Origin: Microvelia longipes
Lineage: Eukaryota > Arthropoda > Insecta > Hemiptera > Veliidae
Reading direction: 5' to 3'
NCBI GenBank assembly: GCA_018340805.1
Contig: JACMZG010001908.1
Span: 46,794,973-46,858,972 of the forward strand
DNA: 64,000 nt
Part shown: positions 10,580 to 23,500 of the stretch, one piece after another
Position numbering within the stretch: the first letter of the stretch is position 1
How the letters are laid out: every line of letters begins with the position of its first letter
Program-made: the position numbers and the translations under genes
The notes under the pieces: generated by a model
Databases searched by the model: none
The model's input: the letters and a program-made list of their open reading frames with translations, nothing else
What the model was told of the DNA's origin: nothing

Positions 10580-11185
10580 ATTACCAACAGGTTCGCTTTG
10601 CTGGCTAGATAGGATAGAAAAATAATTTAATAATTAAACAAGGATAAATTGGTTCTATGGCAGTAATGAGGACTCACTTCGCTTGCAAGATTGCTAAAAT
10701 AAAAGTTAGGAACATTAAAGAGGGCTCGCTGCGCTCGATAGATTGCTATAAATATTTACGTGAAAGTATGAATAAAGACTATGGAATTATATGGTTCTAA
10801 TGATATAAAGGTAAATAAATGTCCTAAAAAAGGTCATAAATTTGTAGAGGCTCGCTTTGCTCGCTATATTACCATAAATATATATGGAAACTTATCCAAT
10901 GTTCGCTCGCAAGATTCCTAAAATTTTAATTTTAGGTACATTAAAGTGAGCTCGCTGCGCTAAATAGGTCGTTGTAAATATGCCTGAAAGTCAGAAAAGT
11001 GGTTCACATCCCTCACAAAATTTTTTAAGTATATTATAAGATACGTTAAAAGAAGCATGCTTTGCTTGGTAAAATGTTAAAATTTAATATGATGTATACT
11101 AATAGAGGCTTACTTCGCTTGCTAAGTTGATAAAACTCTTATTTGTTTCTTCAAACAGATGTTTGAAGGAACTCACTTCACTCGC
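10580..11185. repeat. Array of CGCTTCGC-type palindromic motifs at ~50-60 base spacing
   Basis: Variants of GAGGCTCGCTTTGCTCGC, GGCTCGCTGCGCTCGAT and ACTCACTTCGCTTGC recur near 10590, 10673, 10725, 10848, 10905, 10950, 11058, 11108 and 11168. Between them are AT-rich linkers that often contain TTGCTAAAAT or TTGCTATAAAT. The unit looks like a decayed tandem array around a short palindrome. It contains no ORF. The same core (GAGCGAAGCGAG in reverse) is in single dispersed repeats across the window. Confidence 0.65.
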
Positions 11186-12363
11186 TATAGTTCTGAATGA
11201 ATTGAAATATTTATTTAAGCAATATAAATAAGATATTAAATAGTTTTGTCAATACATTAAAATTTAGTTTAGCATATCATGGATTGCAGGACTCGTATCT
11301 CTGATATTTGTAAAGGGTGCTGAAAACTTAACCCGCAGCACATTATTGTTTACAGAAAATAGCATCTTTGGCCCTCCCCCCTGGAAAAAATCTTGCGGAT
11401 GCCGTATGTTTAGGTTTCTTGTTTTATTAGTCAGTTCTTTGCTGAAGCTTTCGAGCTTATGCAAAATAATTATAAATCAACCCAGTCCTTCGAATTCAAA
11501 GCTTGTAGATAAGGAAAAGTAAAAGATGAAATAAATAAGCAGTTCGTATAGAGTCACCAGCAGCAAGAGATGTCAGATAAAAAAAAACAATTTAATGATA
11601 ATAAGTATAAACGAAGAGATCGAGGGAAAATATCAAATTTGGTTAAAATTTAGTAGAAGAAAGAGAAGGGGTTGCGCGGGTTGAGCGCATAGAGGTCCTG
11701 ACCCCAATATTGATTTTTAACCTTTCTGCCCACCTGTGGGTTTATCCAATAAATTTTAAAATTATTCGATATAGTACGCACGAGAGTGACACACGGGCCA
11801 CATGGTTTTTACAAATAGTTTTTGCTTGGGTCAGTTGATTGTAGAAACGAAAGTGAAAACTCTTGTAAAAATGCTCGAATGAATTTAAAGATATGTGTGT
11901 AGCATAAGCGACATTTAATTTAAGCAAAAACTATAACAATTTTTCAGAAATCATTTAGTACATTATTGCTTAGCATTACTATCCTATGAATTAGCCTCTA
12001 AGTCTCCTTACATAATTTATCACGCATAATTTAAAATCATGTTACTTTTAGAATAAAAGTTTAAAATGATTTTGAATCCTAACTAATATATTACATAGGC
12101 GAAGAAGAACATGGTTCTATATTACCCGCTGCATACTTATATAACTTAGTAAATAATGAAAGGTAATTGTGGTTCGGGTATGAGCCTTTCGAAAGCGTTT
12201 GATTAGCACTCGTCACCCTGGATAAGTTTAAGTTCTTTGCTATATTTGTTAAATCTCTTATTTGAAGCTCCAGAAAGAGTGGAATTTTCTTTCTGAACAT
12301 TTGCTTCTTTGCTCAACAATTTATTTCTTTGTTAAGTTTCCAGCAAATGGTTTATAGTCTAGA
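11186..12363. other. Intergenic stretch without a recognised gene
   Basis: Short minus-strand reading frames exist but show no domains, no splice-bounded exons and no amino-acid composition typical of genes. Nothing else was seen. Confidence 0.3.
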
Positions 12364-12950
12364 GTGGTAACAAATGTGGTACAAGATCCCAAAGAGAAAT
12401 GGAAATGGAAACCACGACTTACAGCTGATCACATCGAACCCGTGACAACTAGTATTCGGCTGCGGATGATCATTCGTTGTGAGGGTCTGGACATCTTATT
12501 ATTTTTGAGAAAACCGAGGTACCAGCAAATATTTGTTGTCATGATGCATACCTCAACAGAAGAGATATTGAAATCGCTAATGATAGAAATAACAGCAATC
12601 ATCAAGGAGATCTTCGAGCTTATGGTCGTAGACCTCCTTATACTTGAACACAGTTCATCTCTTCACCACGTGTCTCTAATATTCCAATGAGCCAATATGA
12701 GCCTCTGATTATATCACGCAGCGCTTATCCTACCGATTACGTCATCCAACAGTCACCTTCAATCAGTTTACACCAAGTTAGGACAACTTTTCGCGGCCTC
12801 ATACAAATTACGTCATACCAGCAAAACCTACTGGACATTCAAACCCTTCGCATGGTTACTATCTTGGTCCTCAAAGACAAGGCCAGAGACAGGTTTACCT
12901 GGGTCAACCAAAGTCTCCAATTTTGAGTTCGGCTTTGTAGAGCGTTTTGT
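12364..12950 (+). pseudogene. Decayed coding-like island, family not recognised
   Basis: This patch is richer in GC and in CAA/CCT codons than its surroundings. Protein-like stretches occur in different + frames: KWKWKPRLTADHIEP near the start, DRNNSNHQGDLRAYGRRPP in the middle, and RPHTNYVIPAKPTGH then GYYLGPQRQGQRQVYLGQ near the end. Gln, Pro and Asn are frequent in the latter two. Frame changes and stops break it, so it looks like a pseudogene, perhaps retroposed. I do not recognise the family, and no poly(A) tail or target duplication was identified. Confidence 0.3.
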
Positions 12951-15645
12951 TTTCATCCATGGCGTGCTGTATTCCTACAAATGACTCCTAGAGCGAAAGT
13001 GAGTACGCAAAAGCCTGCGTAGTTTTTGAAAATCAATATGCGCAATTTATTCTATAGATTATAAAAACTATGCTCATCCTTCTAAAATCAGATCGGCACA
13101 ACATTTCGTCCATCACTCAGGGTCCAATTATTCAAATTTTTGAAATTTTATAGCCCAAGTTTTAACAATTCTAAGAATTTGACTTAAAAATAGTAAGTCA
13201 AATTACAGTAAACAAATGACTAGCAGTGTTACTGCTCATGCTCATGCAGCGTTCATGCTATGAAGCATGAACTGAAAACTTGAGAAATAAGCGAATATCT
13301 GTTCGAATGGGCAATGTATTAATTAATGAATGCCACTTTAAAAATAGGAAACAGATCATCAACGTTTGAAGTTATAAAAAATGTTTTAAAATTAATGAAA
13401 TTTTTATACTCATTAAAAGCTTTTTTCTTTTCCTATAGTACCTGACTTTTACAACTATTTATACCATCAAGTGGAAAATATGTTTGAATAAATAATCATA
13501 CTAACCTTTTCAAAGTTTAAAGGTTAAAATTATGAACAAGTTAAAAATGTGAAAAAGATTAAACATTAAACTCACTAAAGTTAATTGAAAACTTTTTAAT
13601 TGTTTTTTTAAGTATTTCAAAAATGAAGTATTTTTTTTTTATAAATTAATGAAAATCACATTTAATTAGGTTTAATTTTTAAATTTAAACATAATAATTC
13701 TATGAGAAGTGCCTTAATACATTATTAACGATTTTACTGAAAACTGTGAAATTCATTTCTACGATACCAGACTGACATTATAAGTATTAATTCAAAAGGG
13801 CCGACTAAGACAGCAAAACATAATTATTTTTTAATGAAACTATTGAACCACATTCCTGACTCTATGGTAAGTAAACTAGACAGCAAATGTAAACCTACAA
13901 AATGTAAACAGGTATTATTGGATAAACCGCTGCACTCTGAGTCAGAATTCATTAATATGATGTTTTATTTGTTTTTAATATTAATTTTAGATACACTACC
14001 TAATTATCTGCAATATTAAAAGTTATGTAATATATTCTTGATATAACTATCAAATTTTGGAGACGAGTAGACAAATACTCATTTTGTACCCATATGAACG
14101 AAAATATTTTTAATTTGCGTTTGTATTAATGTTACGTTATGTTGAAGCAAGATAGTTATAAACTTACTTTGAGAGATATTTTTCGAGTAACTGACATCGT
14201 ACAGGCTAGAAACCACTGGCTTGACATCCCTTGAAAGGACGGCACAAATAAAAATGCATATCCCTTTTCAAACTATTTGACATACTATGCGATACCACGT
14301 CGTTAGTTTTTAAGGGGTATTTTTTAATACACATTAAAATCCCTGTGAAAAATATACGTCCTCATTAGGGTTTTAACTTGAAATTTCCAAGTTAAGGGAC
14401 GAGCTCTTTTGTCTATGATTTAATGAAGAGATGCGGTGCGGGAGTAATATAGTAGCTCCAACGACTAAAACTATTTTTCTTCTACTACTTACTTATCTTT
14501 ATTAAGATCCAGGCTGGGAAATCAAATCCTCTATTCTACCTAAAACAATCTACTAAAGTGGGGTAAAAGTGCTTATTTCAAACATACTTCAAGTAAAATA
14601 CTTGATAAGTAGAAAAGTGAAATCCACGAAAAATGTGAGGAATTTTGGGTCTAAGCAGATTATAGGTAATTATGACATTAACTTACAAAATATTTATATT
14701 ACCAATTCTTGTTATGTTAAGAAACAAATCATTTTCGCAAGCTCTTACTTTAGTAATTTCACTATCTATTCAACGTAACTTTAGTTATAAATCATTTCCT
14801 CGACACAGGATGTTTGATAAATATATGCAAATCACCTTTTGGCTCATATATATTAAACATATCTTGCAAATCGTTATCATAACACTGTTTTTGAATAATT
14901 AGTTAATCAAACTAACTAGGGTCAGTTGAATACGTTATCACACAGCCTTAACATGAAACAATGTAATTAGCTGTTAATTTTATAATTAGCTTGGAAACTA
15001 AATTAGTTTCCTTTAACACATACGAGTTCCAACAGTCTATGAAATAGTCTATCAGACAAAACCTACACAAGTATAAACAATACTGATAGGGTAATAACCT
15101 GTTAGAATAACCTTATCGTGTTTATTTATGTTGTAATTGAGCAAGGCAGAGGAAGGATTAAGCAAGACCAAAACAAACTTCTCAGTATTTTCAGACCTTT
15201 TAAGCAGCGACTTTGATAATAAAAATTAAGTATATTTAACAGGCGGAGAGAACATTAATCGCTGACTGCGTTGTAAATAACTTACCATTTCCCAGTATCT
15301 ATGTTGATTATTATTTTTATATAATTATTGTTTTTTTTCACTAACAATTGTTCTGTACGCTTAAACCTCAAGGACTATTCTACTGTTTCTCTCATTCCAT
15401 CTTTCTGATTCTACCTAACACTTTAGGCAAAAACGTTATCAGTCCAAATTTATACGCTGTATAATGCGAGACGAATCCTAGTCCTATGTATGACATAAGA
15501 GTAACATAACATCACATTGGGAGCTTATCTTATTAAAGACTCTCTCTTAAAGATTATATCTGCTGTTAGGTGAACACTTTGGTACTGATCTACTAGATTT
15601 GGTTTTATCTTACAAAACCATAAAAAATCTAGTTAAATATCCACC
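12951..15645. other. Intergenic stretch without a recognised gene
   Basis: AT-rich sequence. An ATG-opened stretch at 13834 runs into a strong-looking donor (ATG-GTAAGT at about 13864), but the 11 encoded residues carry no recognisable signal and no partner exon was found. Confidence 0.3.
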
Positions 15646-15819
15646 ATGGAAGTAAAGGATGCTATTACTTCCCTGAGCAATAAGTTGGTTCTTAAGCTGA
15701 AAGCCAAAGGAACCAATGCACTTTACTCCCAAGATGAAGCCAAGTTAGATAATAATTGCAATGGAAATAATTTTACACCCAAGGTTCATACAAGATTGAA
15801 TCTCCAGTGGTTGAAGTAA
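15646..15819 (+). CDS. 57-residue ORF in an ideal start context, function unknown
   Basis: ATG at 15646 sits in CCACCATGG, a perfect Kozak-like context, and the frame stays open to TAA at 15817-15819. The product starts MEVKDAITSLSNKLVLKLKA and is hydrophilic, with a slightly basic N-terminal half, a DEAKLDNN patch and a single Cys. Local GC is higher than in the flanks, as expected for coding or once-coding DNA. No signal peptide, membrane segment or known domain was seen. It could be a small gene, a pseudogene fragment or chance. A weakly similar AKLTAKAKGQ patch occurs near 19300. Confidence 0.25.
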   Translation: MEVKDAITSLSNKLVLKLKAKGTNALYSQDEAKLDNNCNGNNFTPKVHTRLNLQWLK

Positions 15820-17934
15820 TTTAATCATTGTTATATTATCATTTTCAATCGTTTTGTTTAAAATTTGTATTTGTCAGGTCCCACTCATACATTTTTGGTT
15901 TCCGCCCTTTCCTGTAAATAATAAAAAAAAATCATTTTTTTTATTGCTCCAAACTAAATTATTTAGGTGAAACGGATTTTGAGGCAATATTTTTTTTAGT
16001 TGGGTTTTCAATAAAACAAATTGTAGATAAGGCCCTTAAAAAAGTTAAAAACGTTTAGTCGGTTCTTCTACGAAAAGGTTTGTCGCTTCCAAAAAATGGA
16101 ACAATAGATCTGTTAAAAGATTTTGTGCTTTAATCCCATTTATAGATAACAATTTTTATTCGCGAAATACTACGATCTTCAAATAATATTTAACAATGAA
16201 TAGTATTTCACACTTTAGATATTATACATATAATAACATATAGTATAAGAAAGTATATTTATAGAAAGTCTTTGTTATTTTTCAATTTAAGTCAAAATTG
16301 TAAAATATCTCTTTAAGGAAAGTTTAAAACTCTCTTTGGAGAGGTCTTCAAGTAAAACTGGATTGTCTTTACTAATAGCTTTAAGATAAGGTTAAGTGGA
16401 GAAAAGTTCATTAAAACAAAAATAGAATAAGGTGAATACCGGCTGAGATAACTTTCCTGGGGCCATCACAACCTCACCCCTTAGCAAATTAAGTATGTTT
16501 GCTATTAGCTTGAAAACAGTATTTGCTATTAGTATTATTTCTATAGAATTTTCTTTGTAAGAATGAAAACAATATTATTTGTTTATAGTTGTCTTATTAT
16601 GCAAATAAATAATTTCTATGGTATTAATTTATCGATGTTTAAGTTGCTAATTTTCTTTAGGGATTTCTGGCAGATTTAAGCCCATACCCTTACTCTCCTG
16701 GATACTTCGATTCTTTTGGAATTTCCTTAACTTTCCCTAACGAACCCCTTTATGCTTGATCTGATGGAAAATATAATTTGAGTTAATTATAAGAAATTAT
16801 TCATGGGTGTAAGACTTTATACGACGAGATTTATAATTATAAGAAGAAAGTAACGCAGCAGAAATTTGGCAAAGTAAACACATTTTAATTATTTCTTTCA
16901 GGTCGAATCCTCATTAATATTTAAATTCTTTAATTAATTACATTTATGTAAGATCAGTTTAGTTGAAAAATTAAAAGGCCAAACAAGCTTTTAAACTAAA
17001 TTATATGGAAGCATCATTGGTGTTATTGTAAAGGGAGAATTAATTATTATATTATTCTATCTGCCCAATTAGAAAAATTTAATTTATACAGAACATACTT
17101 TTACGCCAGGCTACAAAAGTTTAGCAACAATAAAATATTCTATAGCAACAAAAATAGTGTTAATTATGCTTTGATATTTTACAGTTTGTTTTTAAATACT
17201 CTGCCAGGCATGACACAAAGCGTTTGTAGCGATAAATATTTTCATATTTAGGAAATAAATTCAAAAAGAATATTAAGTTGGTGTTGGAAAAAAGTGATAT
17301 TATATATTATTTTAAAAAAAATACTTTACCCAATTCAAAAGCTTCTTGTTCTGCTATTTACAGTATATAAAGCATTGAAGTAGTATGTGGAATTAGGAAA
17401 TAATGTAAACTAACGTCATAAAAATACAAAAAAATAAATAACAACTAATAATGGAGTTATCAGTAAATAAACTGTTGAGTTTATTAGACTAATGGGCTGA
17501 CACTTTTCTAATATAAGCTAAAACTGAACTTTTATTAAGTAAAAATCATGGTAGGCGTTGCCAATTTTGATAGAATAAGATAAAAGATAAATGTCAAATG
17601 GGATAAATACGCGGATTGTATGAAAAAAAATCTAGAAAAATTGAGTAACGAAATGTAAAGCTCCTAAGTTATAAAGCATAATGTTGTGTTTTCATGAAAT
17701 TTTCCTTTACCTCTTACCTTTCCTTAATAGGTGTTTGTCATTCATTATGTTGTCCTCTTCTTTATTTATTTATATTTTGACTTTCCCTACATTTTCTTAA
17801 TTAACTAAATAAGGTATAAGTAATTTTTTTCGGGATCTTGTTTTGACTTTATTGTCGTAACCTGATACCAAGAACTTTTTAAATTATGGTCTCCCGTCAG
17901 TGATATCAGCGTTTTAACAAATTCCGTTACCAAT
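15820..17934. other. Intergenic stretch without a recognised gene
   Basis: AT-rich, with no repeat of note and no exon-like segment that could be supported. Confidence 0.3.
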
Positions 17935-18156
17935 TTACCACTCTAATAACTTTGCAAAAATCAATTGCTTTGGGTCAGTTGTTTGGTAGTGTTCATTTAG
18001 TTCTTTTACTGGTTTGTCATGAAGTTTTGTCAAATGTGCTGACCTTTTTTCGATCACAATTGTGCTACAATAACATCCTTGGACTAGTGATTTCCAAAGA
18101 ATAGAAATAGATTCTTTATGCCTAACGAACCTTTGGCGTACCAGGTCTTCTTCCAC
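17935..18156 (-). pseudogene. 73-residue protein-like minus-strand frame, unrecognised
   Basis: The frame reads MEEDLVRQRFVRHKES and later DKPVKELNEHYQTTDPKQ, ending LLEW before TAA. Charge balance and amino-acid mix look more protein-like than most chance frames in this AT-rich DNA. No family was recognised. It might be an exon-sized relic of a transposase or a dead gene; no start context, splice partner or neighbouring exon supports a live gene. Confidence 0.2.
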
Positions 18157-19757
18157 TATATAAAATCGTGTTCACCGCTACTTTATCGATAGCACTACTA
18201 TATCATTCCTATCGTCAGGTTATAAGCATGTCGAGTAAAAGTTTAGTAATTTATTATTGTGATGTAGTTAATACTACATATTTAATGTTGTCCTTACCTT
18301 AATTGAAATTATTAAATGACGAATCCTAAGAAAATGAAACAAATATTAGAATTAATGTATGATGATATTATGCGATTCATACCTTAAAAGTTGAAAACAC
18401 GAACTTTTTATGCTTCTCTAAAACTTTTAATGGCATGGGGTAAGTTATCCCATGTTCCTCTATTTTCCTTAAAACAGGAAGCGACACCATTTTGGCTTTA
18501 TGCTCCACCTGTGTTTGCTACTGATGTCGGATGAATATGCTGAGCCCGTCAGACCATTGCTTTATTATTACGAAAGAGTCTGGATACCAAATCATTCTCT
18601 TTGGTGCATGCAGGTTATTAATCTGATTTCGGTTATTTGTTTTTTTAGATTTATTAAATCAAAACGACTGTCTTTGGTATCTTAACTCATTAGAAGTAGG
18701 TAGGTTAGGATATCTTGTATTAAGACCCAAGATTCTTAAGAGAAAAAAAAAGTCTGATCTCTGTCTTTCGTTAAAATGTTTTTGTTTTTTTTCATTTAAA
18801 ATCTCTGTTGTCTAGTTAGAAAAGGAAGGTAAATGTTTTTTTTCTTTTTCATATTAGTTAAGTCTGATTATAAATCTAGACTTATCAAAAGCCTTTTTAA
18901 GGTAGCAGACACCGAAAACGTTATCAAGAAATAGATATTAAGCACGTATAACGCATTTCAACGAAAAGTCGCCCACCATGCAGACCTCCATTCCAGAATT
19001 ATTTTTGTAAATAATCACGAATAAATTTCATGAAAGCGGTTTAGTTATCTTAATTTTAAATAATGTACCAAAATTTACCTTAACTATAAATACAATGTAA
19101 CTATCAATACTTTACGCAAGGTAGGGTGAGAGAATTATTTCGTACAGGACATGGCAAGTATTCTTCCTGTCAATGAATTCAGCACTCGATGACTCGGCAA
19201 TTCGAGAGAACAGCAAAATGAATTAACTTATATTCCTTTTTTTGCATTGGTTATGTAGGATCTAGGTTCTGTATAATGAAGAGCCGACAGGCTAAACTTA
19301 CTGCTAAAGCTAAAGGCCAAAGTAACCAAGGCAACTAAATAACCAAGTTGCACTGTAACCTTATCCTTTCTCAACTTCAATTTACCTTTTGCTTTAGGAG
19401 ATACAATTAATACAAATTTAAACTCTATTGGTTTTTAAATACACTTTTGTTTTTAACATTTCCATTCTCTGGTCTGCAGGCAAGTTTTATATATCTTATT
19501 TTAGTAAAACTACCTAAGAATCTACTTATGTCATGCAAACTTCACGGAACTTTCAAAACCAAAAAAAGAAAAGCACGTTCAACATTTAATGCTTATTTGA
19601 TTTTTATTAAACATCTTTTTACATTAAAGAGTTAATGTAATATCAAAAGTTGGCAAGATACCCTTTTTACGCAAAACAGTTCGTGTGCTTGTCGAATTAA
19701 TTTTTTATTTCTACATTAAAAACAAATGGTGAAGTAATTATGCCTTGAAATAAACAA
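18157..19757. other. Intergenic stretch without a recognised gene
   Basis: A short hairpin (CATGGGGTAAGTTATCCCATG-like) lies near 18433. Otherwise nothing supported. Confidence 0.3.
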
Positions 19758-19845
19758 CAGGCCGTCTTTGCCGCTCCGCGGCCTCGACAGTTACGCGGCT
19801 TCGGTGCTAGCAGCCGCGAGGTGGCCCCCGCGCCTGTACATGATT
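19758..19845. repeat. GC-rich hairpin patch
   Basis: An abrupt ~85 base island of over 65% GC within AT-rich DNA, with overlapping inverted segments (GGCCG...CGGCC, GCGGCTTCGG...CAGCCGC) and many CpGs. It resembles the longer hairpin cluster at 24426-24613. No ORF or RNA family was recognised. Confidence 0.45.
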
Positions 19846-20011
19846 CTTGTCATTTATCGAGTCGTCATATTACTGGTTTTTATAAGTGGCATACACGATA
19901 TAAGCGAATTTTCAAATGTATTAGTTTAAACAACGTGATAAGTTTACATTATGTCATATATGCCTATCATGAGTAAAATTAGGACGTTTTCCATAGTCAA
20001 TGATATTTACA

Positions 20012-20157
20012 ATTAACGATATTTCGGAAGCAGGTACTTCTCTTATCATTCGTCTGAGAAAGACGGTAAGTGTTATGTGTAGCTGTCTACACATAACACT
20101 TACCGTCTTTCTCAGACGAATGATGGGAGAAGTACCTGCTCCTGAAACATCGTTATG
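20012..20157. mobile_element. Head-to-head palindrome of a hammerhead-like repeat
   Basis: The inner arms 20046-20082 and 20087-20123 are perfect 37-base complements around a 4-base loop (CTGT). Similarity continues outward with mismatches to about 20012 and 20157, through GCAGGTACTTCTC and its complement. Read outward on the + strand from the centre, the right arm gives AATGATGGGAGAAGTACCTG then CTCCTGAAAC, the same arrangement as the motifs at 36897 and about 20500. A further perfect 11 bp hairpin (GTTATGTGTAG-GCAA-complement) follows at about 20153-20178. The whole looks like two inverted termini of one retroelement family joined together. Confidence 0.7.
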
Positions 20158-20329
20158 TGTAGGCAACTACACATAACACTTGTAGTTCACAGCCAACAAT
20201 TTCATTGGCTTGGTAGGTAAGTATCAACGACTTTACAGAGGACTCTAAACCTTATCTACCTAGATCCCTCTGATCTATGTAGGGATTAGAGTTAATTATA
20301 TACTGAGATCTTTCTAATTTTTAATCCTG

Positions 20330-20590
20330 CTTTTTAACTTTTTCTTGAGCATGGGCATGGGCATCCTTGCTACCAAGTCAGGTGTCCTTGGTGTGCCTAA
20401 GTTGGTTTCCTTGCTACCAAGTTAATACTTGCCTTCCAAGTCAAGTTAAAATCCTGACACCCTACACATAACTCACACCGTCTTTCTCAAGACGAGCCTA
20501 TAGATGGGAGAATTACCTGCACCTGAAACGTCGTTAATTCTAAATAACATGGAGAATGGATTACGTCCAACTAATTTCACTCATTAATTA
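20330..20590 (+). repeat. Repeat related to the 36740-36990 element, diverged copy
   Basis: CCAAGTCAAGTTAAAATCCTG, ACCGTCTTTCTCAAGACGA, GATGGGAGAATTACCTGC, CTGAAACGTCGTTAATT and TGGATTACGTCCAACTAATT appear in the same order as near 36810-36985. The CTGATGA core is mutated here (CTATAGA), so a ribozyme at this copy would be inactive. Confidence 0.6.
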
Positions 20591-23500
20591 TTATTCTAAG
20601 CTTGTAATGCTTCTTTACACTATTCTACACATTGACATGGAAGATTAATATTATATTTATTTGTATTTAAGTATACAAATAAGCTAATTTTTTATTTGAA
20701 AATTCGCTAAAAGTGAAGAATTTAATGGAACTTATAGAAGCAGGTAGATAAACTATACCATATTTTATAAGTAAATATTTGATAAGTCTCCGAGGTATTG
20801 GGGGTAAACAATAAGGAAAATTAAAGATGAACGTTTCACAGAGAGACGAAATATTAGTACTTGGTGTATGTCAATATCATTCTCCTCCTCCTCGTATAAA
20901 CAGACACAAACTCCTAGGTACATCTTTACGGATAAATTATGTATGAATAGAAAAAGAGAGGTCTGAAGAGGTTAAATATAAACAATGTATTTTCAAGAGC
21001 AAAGTTAATGAAACTTCCTACTGAAAGTACTTTACTCTATTTAAATTTTATCTGAAAAATTGTTGTATAGAAAACACTCTCAATATTATTATTTCTTTAG
21101 TTGTCTATGAGGTAGCGCTAGCAGCCAACCAAGTTTTCATTATACTTGAAATTCGTGGTCAGAATTAACTCTCGTCTTGATTGTGCATATAAACTAACTA
21201 TAAGTAGCTGAACATGATTTATGGGTTCTTACAATAATGTGACCGCCGGACTTTACAGGGGCGCTACAGATTCTACAGATGTCCCAACCAGTATTAAAAT
21301 ATCTAGTAGCTAAGACTAAAACGTAAGTCGTCGCCATTGATGGCACACCACCAATGAATCAGACTAACACGTCTGGTCAGTAAAACAATAAACCGCGGCA
21401 GATCAATATTAATAATATTTGCTTCTTATCTTCAAAATAATTTTCACTCTTTTGAAAATAATGTAATTATTATTTTTAAAAATCGAAGATGTTCCGTAAC
21501 CTCCTCGTAATGACAATGGGTGACAATTTGGGAGGAAGGCTCCATTATCTGAGTAAACGGAGCTTGTTATCAGTCCAATGCTCTTCCAACCAGTGACTAT
21601 ACAGTCCACAACCAGCTTAATAAGTTAAAATCATATTAAAACCTGGACAATCTATGACCAGCTGGATAAATAAACTTTAAACAAAGCTGTCTGCATATTA
21701 GATTAAAACTCTAAAAATAAATAGATAATTAGTACCCTACAAGTTATATAATTGTTTAATTTTCCAACTATTGATTGACATAAACACCTGTTGATTGTTT
21801 TTATTCTGTAAATGTTTATAAGTGTCTAACTCACCTTCCTATTCTTTCACCTTTTCCTATTATCCTCGCAAAGATTCATTTCTCCTACTTCCACTATTTG
21901 TTTAAAGGTAACCATGTGAATAAAAATTAAAAAGAAAACACACATTATGTAAAATGGTAGCAGAGAAAATATATCACCTATATAACTATGATGTATTGCA
22001 CGCCACACTTCACAGTATCCTATCACTATGAAGGTGAGTTGAATATCATAAGTGTCCTATTATAAGTCCATTAAATTAATTATAGTAGGAGTTTCTGAAT
22101 TGAAATGTAGAACTGGTTAGAACCTTAAAGTACGAAGTTTTTACATCCATATTTTTTTTACAAGTTAATTAAACGAAAGCAAAACGAGACGGTTTCCTGG
22201 CTACACGTTGGTTTTCTATACAAAGAAAGAAAATATGATTTCTTCATATTTTGAAGGAAAGTTATAGTAAGGTAAAAGAAACCTAAAAACACATATTGTA
22301 GTAAATTAAAAGAAAATGTTGCGGCTTTTATAAAAACGAAAAAATCTATTGCATATTACAATTTTTGATCTCAATCTAGCTCAACTTTTGTTAAAATTTT
22401 GCGTTAATTTTTTTGGTAAACTATAAAATAATTCAATACAATTTTAATAATAACTAATACAATAAAACAAACAATACAGTGATAATAAACAATACAACAT
22501 TTAGAACAATTTTCAAGTTTTGTAAGTATGGCAATTTTCTAATGATTATCATCACTGCTAATAGGACGAGCCTAAAAGGTAGCGTAAACCTGCAAAGGGA
22601 AGGCTTCAGGTTACTATCTCAAAGATTTTTCTAAATACCCTAGCCCTTATAATAAACTGATAATATAAATAGAAAAAAAAATAAGAAAGAGTTTAATTTA
22701 AAGAACAATGCATGAATTCAAAATGCATGAATATTTGTCCAGTAATGCAAACTAAATAGAATAAACTGCTATGTTATATCCTTTATATAGTAGGTTTGCT
22801 TATAACAAATATCAATCAAACAGGTTAGCCAAATTTAGGAATTTAGTACAACTGTCTGTTGCCTTATAGCTCATTTTAAAAACTCAATCCCTAGGGCTAA
22901 TATAAACTTTGTGTACGCGTTCCTATTCTTTAATACTGTTCAATTCGGTTATATTTCAGGAACTTAAGAGTAGAAACTGTATTGCTGGTTTAGTATTTCT
23001 TATATATTTTATTTGGTTAGCGAATGCATCACATGAGACGAGACAGCCTCCATCAGCTTTAGCCCGCATGTTTAAGGTATTAACTTCTCCAACATCTAAA
23101 ATTAAAGAACATTACTTAGTGTTGATTTATTTAGCTCGCCAATATAGTAAAGCGTCTGCCTCTGTGGCCGTCATCGTTTAAACACTCTATTTCGGTACCA
23201 GAGGTCCGGAATTCGTAACCCGAGCTATGCCTTAAGCTTCTATAAAAAGTAATTTTAGTACAACAATTTCGCCAACTTTATTTTATACTTAAAGAATAGT
23301 AGATGCAACCCACATGAAGTGGTCCCCACTCGGTGAATACCCTGATGAACCTAATGTCCGATAAACGACATTTATTTTTTTATATTTTTTATATAGTACA
23401 GCATTATACATTTGGCCCCCATAAGTTATTAATAAAACTTTATGTCCTTTAAAGATGTCCCAAAAGCATTTCAGAGAAAAATGTACGTTGTGAAGCAATG

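Noticed and set aside
22909..23181. Frame with a signal-peptide-like hydrophobic run (LVFLIYFIWLANA), possible missing CUB signal exon
   Set aside because: The hydrophobic run is not preceded by a nearby ATG, and the frame continues into unrelated sequence; phase and donor do not match the 27559 exon convincingly.
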